Assembly (NCBI RefSeq): GCF_001640025.1
Contig: NC_031674.1
Span: 4,712,001-4,776,000, forward strand
Source of the DNA: Sugiyamaella lignohabitans
Lineage: Eukaryota; Ascomycota; Dipodascomycetes; Dipodascales; Trichomonascaceae
Length of the DNA stretch: 64,000 nucleotides
Direction: 5' to 3'
Shown here in pieces: positions 40,502 to 50,600 of the stretch. How positions within the stretch are numbered: position 1 is the first letter of the stretch; every line of letters begins with the position of its first letter. The notes under the pieces were generated by a model. The model had not been told where the DNA came from. It was given only the letters and a program-made list of their open reading frames with translations, and did no database searches. The position numbers and the translations under genes are program-made.

Positions 40502-42179
40502 CTACAGGTTCACATTAGTGTTTGCGTAGCTACCGGTTGAAGACAACAAACAAGCTGCGTTTCTAATAACCTCGACTTGAAAAGGTTGGAGAGGAAACGA
40601 CTCCCCATCAATGCTTAGGTACCCATCTTGGATTTTTGGAATCAGGCGGTATGCTTCAATCTTGGCATATTGTACGTCATTGCTATGAACATGATGACCT
40701 TTCTCTATTTTTAATAACAAGTCAATGGCAGTTAGTCTACCAATGGTTGAGTCCCAGGTGACCAAGTCCAGAGTACCGTCGTTCGGTAAACTGGCTGGGA
40801 ATACCAAAGCATCACTGGCCATCCAGGGCATCTTTCCAACATAGAAAAATCCAAGCTTGTTTCTTGTCAATGTCTGCCAGTCGGATGGTACTGGATCATT
40901 GATAGAACCATACTGAAGGGACTTTTTGAATAGAGATCCTGACTCTCTATATTCTGATTGGCTTCCCTCTTGAATGTTCTGTTGTGATGACGATTGGTAT
41001 GACCGGTTAAAATGTTCGGAGACTGCCTTCTTTGTCTCATGGGCATACTTAACATGCAGTTCACATGGATAAGTGGCCTCAGATAACGCTCTCATCAGAG
41101 CACCAATGGCAAATCTAGTACCACCCATCCATCTCAAAGACTCTGTTCCCAAATCAGCATCAGCAACTAATCCATAAGTTTGACTCAAGAATGATACTGC
41201 TCTCTGATTTCCCTGGGTCATGCACATCAAATCGATAGGCATCGGCATACCTTTGACAATGTTCAGAGCAGCTATGCTTGGAGATGCAGTTCCATTCAAT
41301 GACATGGCCATTGAGTTTCCCGAGCCACATGGAAACTGGCAAATAGATACCTCGGCTAATGCCCTGTGAGAATCGGATCTTTTGGCAAATCCATTGATGA
41401 CCTCGTGTGGAATGCCATCACCGGAACAGCATACGATAGCGTCATACATATCAATATCCAGTTCTTCCGCAATTTGTGCTGCGTGATAATGATGGGTAGT
41501 TGTTATCACCGTGGTTTTACAATGGGCGGCAGCAAATATCGGAGCACCGTACTTCTTATAAATAGATTTGGCTTTTCCTTGGCCACCATGAGGGTTAATA
41601 AGGACTAGCAGCTTTTTCTCCGCTTTGATACCCTTGTAAGCTTCAGCCATAATATGTTCAATAGGATCTAATCGTTTACCTGTTGTACGAGCACCAGGGT
41701 CATTTCCATTTTGATTTAAGACGAACCCCAAATCAGCATCGTCTACCTGGTTACTTGATAACAGCTCGTCACTTTCAGATTGCAGACCATCGTTGCTTCT
41801 CGCAATTTGGATATTAACGGACTCCAATTTAATCTTTTCATGAGAGTCCACCCGAGCGTATACGAGCTGAAGCACATCTGGAGGGGGGTGTCCAGGTGCT
41901 GACACGTTCTCTAGTCGATTGGCCCAGATTATCTTTTCAAATGGAATCAAATTCGCCTTTTGAGTTGACTGTCTGCTAGAATCAGGAAAACATATGTTTC
42001 GGGCTTTCCACTGTTAGAACTTTCTTAATATAGTTTCACTATCAATACGGTTATTTTCGTATATTCTCCTTGAAATACGTACCACTTTTTTTTCGCTTTA
42101 TAACTCTTTCTATTGTCACACCAGTCTGTGTAATGCTAGCCTTTAAAGGCTGTTCACCTGGCGACACATGGGAGTCCAT
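40502..42179 (-). CDS. LCB4: Sphingoid long-chain base kinase (LCB4/LCB5), two exons
   Basis: The enzyme phosphorylates dihydrosphingosine and phytosphingosine. Exon 1 is 42083-42179 (MDSHVSPGEQPLKASITQ, ending at KKS) and exon 2 is 40502-42003. The 79-nt intron has a GTACGT donor, CTAAC branch and GAAAG acceptor, in phase 1. The 532-residue product carries the diacylglycerol-kinase catalytic domain: VLINPHGGQGKA (near 166-177, nucleotide loop) and CCSGDGIPHEVINGF (SGDG at 226-229). The conserved FPCGSGNSMAMSL, LGTESLRWMGGTRFAIG and PNDGTLDLV segments follow. The N-terminal IPFEKIIWA strand is typical of Lcb4/Lcb5. Exon 2 alone has no ATG at the right place, so splicing decides the start. It converges on RPL13. 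A mid-domain Ser/Gln-rich insert is present near 360-390. Confidence 0.93.
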
Positions 42180-42565
42180 TGGCGAGATAAGGGAGCAGTA
42201 AAAACTAGGAATAAAGCACTGACGGGAGTGTTATTTCACCAGTGACTCGGTCTAGGTGGATGGTATGGCCTTGGTCTAACTGTCTGCTTTGGTCAGAGAA
42301 AGAGCACTGAGTATGTGCCGCTGCGGATAATAACTAACCCTTACTAGCAGATAGATGGGTGCGTCGGGGCGCGTAAGAACCGAGAGCCCCTATCTGTTGT
42401 CGAATGGGGCTGGGGTTATCAATAGAGCTATAGAGTTTACTACCACCTGAATTCGAATATTAGTGAACGGGTACTTAGTTAAATAAAAACAAATATTAAT
42501 AAATATAGATATGTTACATTGGCGACCATTCTTCCAAACCAGGGCCGTAATTATTTCAGCAATTT
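42180..42565. other. Intergenic region upstream of LCB4
   Basis: 386 bp between MTR2 and LCB4, both leftward. No gene is seen. It should carry the LCB4 promoter and the MTR2 3' end; an AT-rich stretch at 42476-42515 (AAATAAAAACAAATATTAATAAATATAG) fits the latter. Confidence 0.5.
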
Positions 42566-43168
42566 CTATAGCTGAAGGGTGCTGTCCTCAGGCTTGTGGT
42601 TCAATCGGTATGACACGGACGAAACATACAAGTCCTGTGTCGAGTTTAGGTCATGCTTGAGAATGAAAACAGCTGAGAAACCAAATAGATTCTTCCCACG
42701 CTCCGTACCGAACTTGACTTTGCCTGTAGTATTGAGGATCATATTGAAATGTTGGTCACCTACAGCTCCACCCGGCAATGGGTGAACATTGAAATCAGTT
42801 ACATCATGCTGTGTATCTGGCATTGTCGCATACATTTGAAGGAAAGCATCTCTTCCTCCGATAGGGTTACCATTCCATACAATAGCAGTCTCCGGCCGTA
42901 GAAATTGCGGTAGGTTTTGTCTGTATGAATCCAGTGCCTTGAAAAACTGTGCATAAAAACTTTGGGATTCTTTTATTTGTTAGTTGTTGCAATTTACAAT
43001 TGTTATTGTTCCTTTCATGTTGTAGACCTGATTTCTGCCTAACAATAACTCTAATCAATGACAACTCATCAGAAGTCGACGAATTCTTAAATTCTAGATG
43101 ATCGCGAAGCCTGCGCTTCTATTAAGCGTCGACTTACCTCGGATAGTGGCATTCACTATTCTGGCCAT
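42566..43168 (-). CDS. MTR2: MTR2, NTF2-fold mRNA export factor, two exons
   Basis: Mtr2 is the small NTF2-like partner of Mex67 in bulk mRNA export. Exon 1 is 43138-43168 (MARIVNATIR) and exon 2 is 42566-42969. The 168-nt intron has GTAAGT, CTAAC and AAAAG signals in phase 1, giving 144 residues. Characteristic segments are FLRPETAIVWNGNPIGG, FLQMYATMPDTQHDVTDFNV, HPLPGG and the C-terminus YRLNHKPEDSTLQL, which aligns with YNMVYKPEDSLLKI of Saccharomyces Mtr2. The match to Mtr2 is closer than to NTF2 itself. Without the short first exon the protein would lack its N-terminal helix (ESQSFYAQFFKALDSY). A CAGTCACA element lies 17 bp before the ATG on the sense strand. Confidence 0.9.
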
Positions 43169-43467
43169 CTCTGGATTGTGTTTTTGTGACTGCCGTATCG
43201 TTAGTAAAGCTGTTCATGTCTCGTTGGATTTAGATATACTTACACTCATTTTTTTTGTCGTTTTTGTGGCTACTCTGTTGGCAGATAAGCCACCACCAAG
43301 TAGTGAATATTTGATATTTGGTAACCTATTCCGAATTCACCCTTGCCCTGTAGATTATCTTCAGAAATAATAAAAAAGGCAGGGCTGATGTTAGTCTAAC
43401 ACTAAAGTTAAGCGACAATCTAAAGAGACTTGTAACAGTCTCTTATAGTCATAAACAACGAGTGTGC

Positions 43468-43474
43468 AAAAAAA
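43468..43474 (-). terminator. RNA polymerase III T-run terminator
   Basis: Seven T residues on the minus strand follow the 3' end of the tRNA-Arg gene after a four-base gap. This is the standard Pol III termination signal. Confidence 0.85.
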
Positions 43475-43478
43475 GAAG

Positions 43479-43577
43479 CACCCGAAGTGGGAGTCGAACC
43501 CACAATCTTCAGATTCCAGCTATGTTCATGCGAACAACTTAGAAGTCTAACGCGTTAACCAATTGCGCTATCCGGGC
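43479..43577 (-). tRNA. tRNA-Arg(UCU) with a 25-nt intron
   Basis: A full cloverleaf can be drawn. The acceptor stem pairs GCCCGGA with TTCGGGT, including a G1-U72 pair. The D arm is GCGC-AATTGGTTAA-CGC. The anticodon stem is TTAGA/TCTGA with loop CTTCTAA, so the anticodon is TCT. The T arm is GTGGG-TTCGACT-CCCAC, and discriminator base G73. The D-arm A box (TAGCGCAATTGG) and T-arm B box (GGTTCGACTCC) are intact. A 25-nt intron (43515-43539) sits between positions 37 and 38, the canonical site for tRNA splicing endonuclease. Total length is 99 nt, 74 after splicing. It decodes AGA/AGG arginine codons, AGA being frequent in the strongly expressed genes here. Confidence 0.95.
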
Positions 43578-43831
43578 TTGGTTGAAAAACAATATTTTCA
43601 CTTCTATCTAACCGTAACTAACAGTAATTTTTGCAATCTTTTCACAATATTTTTTGATAGTTAATACCACTAGTGAATGGTCTGATCACCCAAACCCCTA
43701 TACTTCACATTCCCAGATGCATATCTTATCCTGACTTTCTACTGAAGGGCTACTCGTTGCTTGGATATACACAATTTTCGCTGCAGGAATGTGCATCCTC
43801 TCGTGATTTTTTGACAGCCTCCTAGACGATC

Positions 43832-43860
43832 TTGTTGTTGTTGTTGTTGTTGTTGTTGTT
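43832..43860. repeat. TTG trinucleotide microsatellite
   Basis: About ten tandem TTG (CAA on the other strand) units in non-coding DNA about 255 bp upstream of the tRNA gene. Confidence 0.9.
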
Positions 43861-45404
43861 ATCGTGGTTGAAGTTTCCTTCGGTAGTCATTTTTGTTTTT
43901 TTCTATTCTCAGAATCTGTTGTCTTTTATATGTTTATTGTAGTTCGCTATACAAAACAAATATTCGTTGCATACAGCAACACTGGCTACCTCCCACTGTT
44001 GGGTTTAGACATAGACAAATCGATTGTCTAATAAGTGGAGCTGTGCCAAAATTACCAAACACAACCGAGTAGCAAATACCAATAAAGACCTATCCGATAT
44101 TCTCACGTGTTGTTCAATAAGTCAGATACTGTCACACAGAGAACTATTACAAAGCCAATTGCTACCGCGTGGGCGGGTCTACTAAACTTGTCGCTCGTTA
44201 CCAAATCCAGCAAACTGAACCCACCCAGGTTAAATTAAATACTTCCTTGTCTGGCGGATGATTATCATTAAGCAGATATTACGAAATTTAGAGCTAGGAT
44301 TGAAGTGAATGTCGTCTCTTTCTCAGGACCAAACTTGCTTCACCTTCTAAGTTCGCTGGGACCTGCATGCACATCAGACCGGATCACTAGTTGACAGGCA
44401 ATACTCACTGAAGTCGGTCCAATCCAACACGTCTGTTCATGCCTCAGGATCCACCACTGGTCACTGCAAATGGATACTGGATGATATAGAATGATACCGA
44501 TGATCGAAAATGTGCACCGTCTGGCCCTACACATTACTTTCAAAACATGCTTGCTACTGCATCAAATGAATTGGTCGTTGTAACGCATATTCTATTGTTG
44601 GACATCGCAACAAATGATTATCATCGAGTAGTACTTTGGTCGGGTCCGAAGATCGATTGGATACAAATGAAAACAACTCTAACACTACCAAAATTGGTAT
44701 ACCCTGAAGATAATAAAAGGAACGTATATCTCGGACCGAAAAACCGAGCCTAAAGAATCCAAAATTAGTGGCAGCCAGACAATCTCCAATCTCCAAGACT
44801 GAGCTAGAAAATTTCTCATATCGGGGATCAGTCCCCGCCCCGATGCAAAATACTTTTGACATGCACGATACAACGGTTTTGGCAGCCTGGTTAAACTCTA
44901 GGCAGGAACCAACGATAGCAAACTATATTTATGACTTGCTTTATGCAGTTTACAGCTTTTGTAAGTGAGCTCAAGCATAACACCAAAAATGAACCAAAAG
45001 AAGAGATAAGACTTTGAAAGAAACAAGTCAAAATAATTTTAAAATGTTAAATTCAACCCACAAGCTGACTAAATAGAACCAAGACACTGGTGACAAAAGG
45101 AGTCAACATCTTATAAACCAATACCAACGAAAACAAATAGTACATGTTAAGCGAATAAGACAGGGCCGACACCGGCCCGCCTTAACTCAGTCCTTCAAGA
45201 AGCAGGTTACCCCAATGGACCGAGTAGGAACCACCGGATTCTCCGTTTTATAAAGGAACATACAGGGATCTAGACTGTCCATTGTGGCTGTTTTTGGCTA
45301 GTCCCACTGAGGTAGGATCGTTGTGAGCCTGTTTGATCTTCGTTTTTTGGAAGAGTGGTCTAGCTGAACAGGGCAGTAGGGTAGGTGTTGGGAGGTAGCA
45401 GCTG

Positions 45405-45434
45405 GCAGCAGTTTGCAGCAGTTTGCAGCAGATG
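45405..45434. repeat. Short tandem repeat, 10-bp unit
   Basis: Two perfect units of GCAGCAGTTT and a third, degenerate one (GCAGCAGATG), preceded by a related GCAGCTGGCA. It is non-coding as far as can be seen. Confidence 0.7.
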
Positions 45435-46145
45435 GCAGTTAATAGGCAGGCGGCTCGCATGATGGCAACCGATGAGTGGTAGGGTTACGAGGTGGCTGGT
45501 GCGTTGTGGGTTGTGGGTATTTTTGGCATAGGCATCTTACCCCAAACCACACCACCGAAAAAGAGGTAGTCGACCAGCTTATATAGATATGTAGGCACGC
45601 ATTTACAGAACTGAGAAGCATATTCACTGATAAACATAGCGGACTGTCACAATTCTTGAGCAGACAGCAGACGGCACAGAACAGACAACAGACAAACAAC
45701 ATAACCATCTGTAAAATAAAAATTGGATTCTGGATCATAAATCTTGGCTCTAATTTCTATAACATCAATTCGTTTGTGCAGCTTTAACTCGGTGAAACGC
45801 AGTTTAGGCGATTGTAACACGGATTGAGTCGAAGACGCCAGATTAATAATATCAATATCACGGGCAAATCGTCTATCCCTGCAACCCAATAAAATACTAC
45901 CAGACAGTTCTACGTATAATAGAACCGAACAGCCAATTCTGTTGCTAACCACTATCATTGCAACACCTACGAAAACTATTAGACTTGTCAAGAGCAAAGA
46001 TATCTCCCGTATTACACCCGACAAGACTCCCGAACAGGTAACGACCGGCTGATTATCAAGGAGCTAATCTTTACAATCTTTACTACAAAATATCTACTCT
46101 CTTGATAGTCACATTTGTCAACGACTGCCGCAGTTTATCACAATA

Positions 46146-47458
46146 ATGGCCGATTTTATTAGGTAAGTTTTTGCATCCTTTTGATACAGTTTGGTCATCT
46201 TTATCCAAGGCGTAAACAAGTCTAACATCATATATAGAACTCAAATTTTCGGCACGTGTTTCGAGATCACTAGTCGATATGTGGACCTGAATCCAGTGGG
46301 AATGGGTGCCTTTGGTTTAGTTTGGTAAGTCTTCTATTTATTTGATATTTTTTTATTGGTGTAGACGGGTCTTTAGAGACATTAGAAGAGATTGTTCGCA
46401 TAGAGGTATTTCAGTCGCCTACTTAGAAAGATCGGTACTAACAGAATAACAGCTCGGCAAAGGATAACCTCACGGGTCAAAATGTTGCGGTCAAAAAGAT
46501 CATGAAGCCATTTAGTACCCCTGTACTGGCTAAACGAACATACCGTGAACTGAAGCTTCTAAAGCACCTTCGTCACGAAAATTTGATTAGCTTAAGTGAC
46601 ATTTTTATTTCTCCGTTAGAAGACATTTATTTTGTTACCGAATTATTAGGAACCGACTTACATCGATTATTAACGTCCCGTCCATTAGAAAAACAGTTTA
46701 TCCAGTACTTTTTGTACCAGATTCTTCGTGGACTTAAGTATGTTCATTCAGCTGGCGTGGTCCACAGAGACCTGAAGCCAAGTAACATTCTCATCAACGA
46801 AAATTGCGACTTGAAGATTTGTGATTTCGGCCTTGCGCGTATACAAGATCCTCAAATGACTGGATATGTTTCTACGAGATACTACAGAGCTCCTGAGATT
46901 ATGCTTACATGGCAAAAATACGACGTTGAAGTCGATATCTGGAGTGCTGGCTGTATCTTTGCCGAGATGTTAGAAGGAAAGCCATTATTTCCTGGTCAAG
47001 ATCATGTTCACCAATTTTCTATTATCACTGAACTGTTAGGAAGCCCCCCCGAAGACGTCATTGACACTATTGGAAGTGAAAACACTCTTAGATTTGTCAA
47101 GTCTCTACCAAAAAGAGAGAGAATTCCATTATCACAAAAGTTCAAAAATGGCGACCCTGACGCTATTGATCTTATGGAAAAGATGCTTGTCTTTGATCCT
47201 AGAAAACGTATTACCGCCAGCGATGCTCTAGCTCATCCTTACCTTGCTCCTTATCATGACCCTACTGATGAGCCTGTAGCTGACGAAAAATTCGACTGGT
47301 CCTTCAACGATGCTGATCTGCCTGTTGACACTTGGAAAGTTATGATGTACAGTGAAATTCTTGACTTTCACAATGTCGACAGTTCTGCTGTATCTGTTAC
47401 GGGTGGTGGAGAGCAGGTACCAATAATTTCTGATGCTAAAGAGGTTTCTGCACAATAG
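46146..47458 (+). CDS. HOG1: HOG1 stress-activated MAP kinase (p38 type), three exons
   Basis: Hog1 is the terminal MAPK of the high-osmolarity pathway. Exons are 46146-46162, 46238-46324 and 46453-47458; introns are 75 and 128 nt, both GTAAGT with CTAAC branches. The 369-residue kinase begins [20 protein letters not shown]. It has the glycine loop GMGAFGLV (near 27-34), [10 protein letters not shown] (catalytic Lys), [12 protein letters not shown] (139-150), DFG (159-161) and the phosphorylation lip TGY (171-173). The common-docking region near [14 protein letters not shown] is intact, as is the Pbs2-binding segment after it. Identity to Saccharomyces Hog1 is very high across the core, but the C-terminal tail is much shorter than that of Saccharomyces (435 residues). 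The first ATG of exon 3 is inside the kinase domain, so splicing is essential. Confidence 0.98.
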
Positions 47459-47686
47459 TCGCTTATTTAAAATAACTGATTTCTTTTAATTCGTGTGTAC
47501 AACATGTTGATTTTCAGTTGCCATGCTGAATTTTCTCTTTAATTACATTCAAATACAGTAGAGCCAATGTGAATCAGTCTTTAGAACGTTAAATATTAAT
47601 TCTGGATGGTGCAATCAAGCTAATTTTCTAATTACAATTCAATTAATTATTATATGCTAATGTCAAATTTTTATTTTCTCGGAAGA
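47459..47686. terminator. Convergent 3' region of HOG1 and YCF1-like gene
   Basis: 228 bp, AT-rich, between two convergent stop codons. It contains several TATATG/AATTAA-type polyadenylation-like tracts. No gene is present. Confidence 0.4.
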
Positions 47687-50600
47687 TCATTCCTCGACAA
47701 AGCCTCCTTGCTTACAGAGCGAGAAGAACATCGAGTCTTTATTCTGCAAGAGTTTTTCAGGAGAATCAAACTCTGCCACCTCACCCGCACTTAGGACAAC
47801 GATTCGATCGCTGTCCATAATGGTATTGAGACGATGAGCAATGGTTAGAATCGTTCGGTCATTAAACTCGTTCCTAATTGTCTCCTGGATGACATGGTCT
47901 GTTTCCACATCGACTGCAGCCGTAGCTTCATCAAGAACTAAGACCTTCGACGGTGTTAATAATGCTCTAGCAAGACACATCAGCTGTCTTTGTCCAACCG
48001 AGAGATTGGATCCACCCTCGTTGACTTTAGATTCAAGGCCATCTGACATTGCCTGAACATGGGTCTTGAGATGCGAAAGTTCAAGCACTCTCCATAGCTC
48101 TGTGTCATCATGTACGCCTTCTGGATCGATATTATCCCGAATGGTACCCTCAAATGCCTGTGAATCTTGGGGGATGATAGAAAGTCTGTGTCTCAGGTCA
48201 CGCAGACCGATCAAGCTGGTGTCGACAGAGTCAATGTCGATATGACCGCCAGCAGCTTCAATGATTCTAAATAATGCTAAAGTCAACGATGATTTTCCTG
48301 CACCAGTTCTTCCCACGATACCTATCTTCTCTCTAGGTTTAATATCTAAATTGATGTTCTTCAACACCAAGGGAAGGCCGGGCCTGTATCTAACTGAATA
48401 ATCGTTAAACACAACAGCACCTTCAGTGGGCCAAGTAGCAGCTGGTCGGTTGTTCTCAATGACTTCAGGAGCCTCGCTATCGAGACGACTGTACTCTAAT
48501 ATACGTTCAACCGACACTATATTAGTCTCCACCTCCACTGTCATACGAACAATCCAATTTAATGATTGAGTAATTTGAAGAGCATATGACATAGCCAAGC
48601 CAATAATACCAGCTGTTAATCTTCCTGTGGGCAAAGTGCCAATACCTAATCCGGCAGCAGCCAAGATAATAAACGAACCAATGAATTCAAGACGAACTGC
48701 AAGCCATCTATTAGCACTAATAGTAGGATAGTAAGCCTTCAGGTTAATATCCAGTCTGCTTTCATTGATGAAACTGAATCTAGTCTGTTGGTCATAGGCA
48801 CGAACTGTACTGATACCACCAAGAGTCTCTTGAAAGTGCGCATAAATGGGACTCTTGGAAACACTGTCCAATCTCTTTAGTTCACGCGAGGTACGGAGAT
48901 AGTATCTCTGGTAATAGACGTACAGTGCGCCTAGTGGAACAACGAACAACAAGAACTGGGGAGTTGAAAACGTAATAACAAGAAGTGTGTACAACACTTT
49001 GACGGAGTTCGCAAAGAACTGCGAAAACGTTCTAGCAAGGATTTGATCAACACGATAGACATCATTGGAAAATCTGTTAATGATACGTCCAAGGGGAGTG
49101 GTCTCGAAAAACGACATTGGTGCTCTAATAACAGCATTTAGCATACCATCATGCAGCTTCTTGGCACTATGAATAGCACAGTAAATCATCAAAACTACAG
49201 TTTGGATAAGCATGAGGAAAGCTGAACCAATACCAAAAGCTGCATAGATACCAAGGTACATACCAACATGGGGGTTGGTGTGGGAACCGGTATTAACTTC
49301 TGACCAGTGCTTAAGCCAAACATTACCTCCAACTGACAATCCAGTGGATACCAACAGCATAACCAAAAACGTAAGAACACCAAAAATATTTGAGGCCTTG
49401 GCATATTCGATATATACATCCCACTTAACTTTACCTTGCTCAGAATGCTCCTTGTTCTCTTCCTTATCACCATCTTCATCGTCAATACTTGGCTTCGTAA
49501 AACTAGCGATACTGGCTCTACGTAAAGTATGGGTACTTTCACGGCGTCTCTTCTTGTCTAGAATATGAGTCAAATTCAGTTCACTGGGAGCTGCTGAAGG
49601 AACAGCAGATGAGGGCTCACTTGAGCCTTCTTCCAGAGCAGTTCGAGAACTAGCATCACTGACAGTGGCACGAGGCTTCTTGCCAAAATCGGATATCAAT
49701 GAGTAAATGGCGCCCTTAGTGCTCATAACTTCAGCAAGCTCTCCAGACTCAACAATACGACCAGCAGACAACATTGTAATAGTATCAGCTTGAGAAAGAA
49801 CCGGAATAGAGTTGGTTGCAAGGACGATACTCTTGCTAGCCAACAAACCCTCAGGTCCCAAGACATTATCAATAATATGACGTCCAACGTGCTCGTCAAC
49901 AGCAGAGAGGGGGTCATCTAAGAGGTACACATCAGCACGAGCATAAACAGAACGAGCCAAACTAAGTCTAGCTTTTTGGCCACCGGACAAAGAAATACCC
50001 TTCTCACCTACTTGGGTCTCATCACCCTTGGGCAAAATAGCAAAATCATCAGTCAAAGCACAGGCTTCTACAGTCTTCTGATAGAATTCTGGATCAAACT
50101 TGCATCCAAACAAAATATTTTCTTTCACAGTAGCATTCATAATCCAAGGAACTTGGGCAACATAAGCGACCTTTCCTTTTACAGTGACGTGACCCTCGGC
50201 TTTGTAGAGATCACCTAGGATAGCTTGCAAAAGGGATGACTTGCCTGCACCGACACGACCAACAACACATGCTAATTCACCTTTCTTGGCACTGAAGTTG
50301 ATATTAGCTAGAGCAATCTTATACTCAGGCTTGCGCTCCCAGAGGAAGGTACCAGCCTTGACCATGACAGCTTCCTCGCCCATCTGGTTAGCCCTGGGGA
50401 GTCTGTCAACAGCATCTGGTTGAAGTTCCTCAGAAGTCAAGAACGAAGTCAATCTTCCAATAGCAACAGAAGCTTCAACCATAGCACTGACAACCATTGG
50501 AATAACAGCCAATGGAAAACTGAGAAGGTTAAACAAGGTTAATGCTGGGAACACAATATCAGTAGTGAGAGGACGATCTTGAGTAAAAACGAATAGAGCA

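Larger units (their letters stand above)
43578..46145. other. 2.6-kb gene-free region between tRNA-Arg and HOG1
   Basis: No gene was accepted. Frames up to 125 codons exist (for example 45647-46024 on minus), but start with TTG or GTG, overlap others and carry no domain. Simple repeats occur (TTG run at 43832; 10-bp units at 45405). The right-hand part should hold the HOG1 promoter. Confidence 0.5.

Noticed and set aside
43098..43370. 90-codon plus-strand frame with a hydrophobic middle
   Set aside because: It is antisense to MTR2 exon 1 and intron; no homology was recognised.
45647..46024. 125-codon minus-strand frame with hydrophobic ends
   Set aside because: It starts with TTG, has no domain, and its 3' end is a CAGA-type low-complexity tract.
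46238..46452. HOG1 read as a protein starting at the ATG in exon 3
   Set aside because: That ATG (46502) lies after the glycine loop and catalytic Lys; the two short upstream exons restore the full kinase start.
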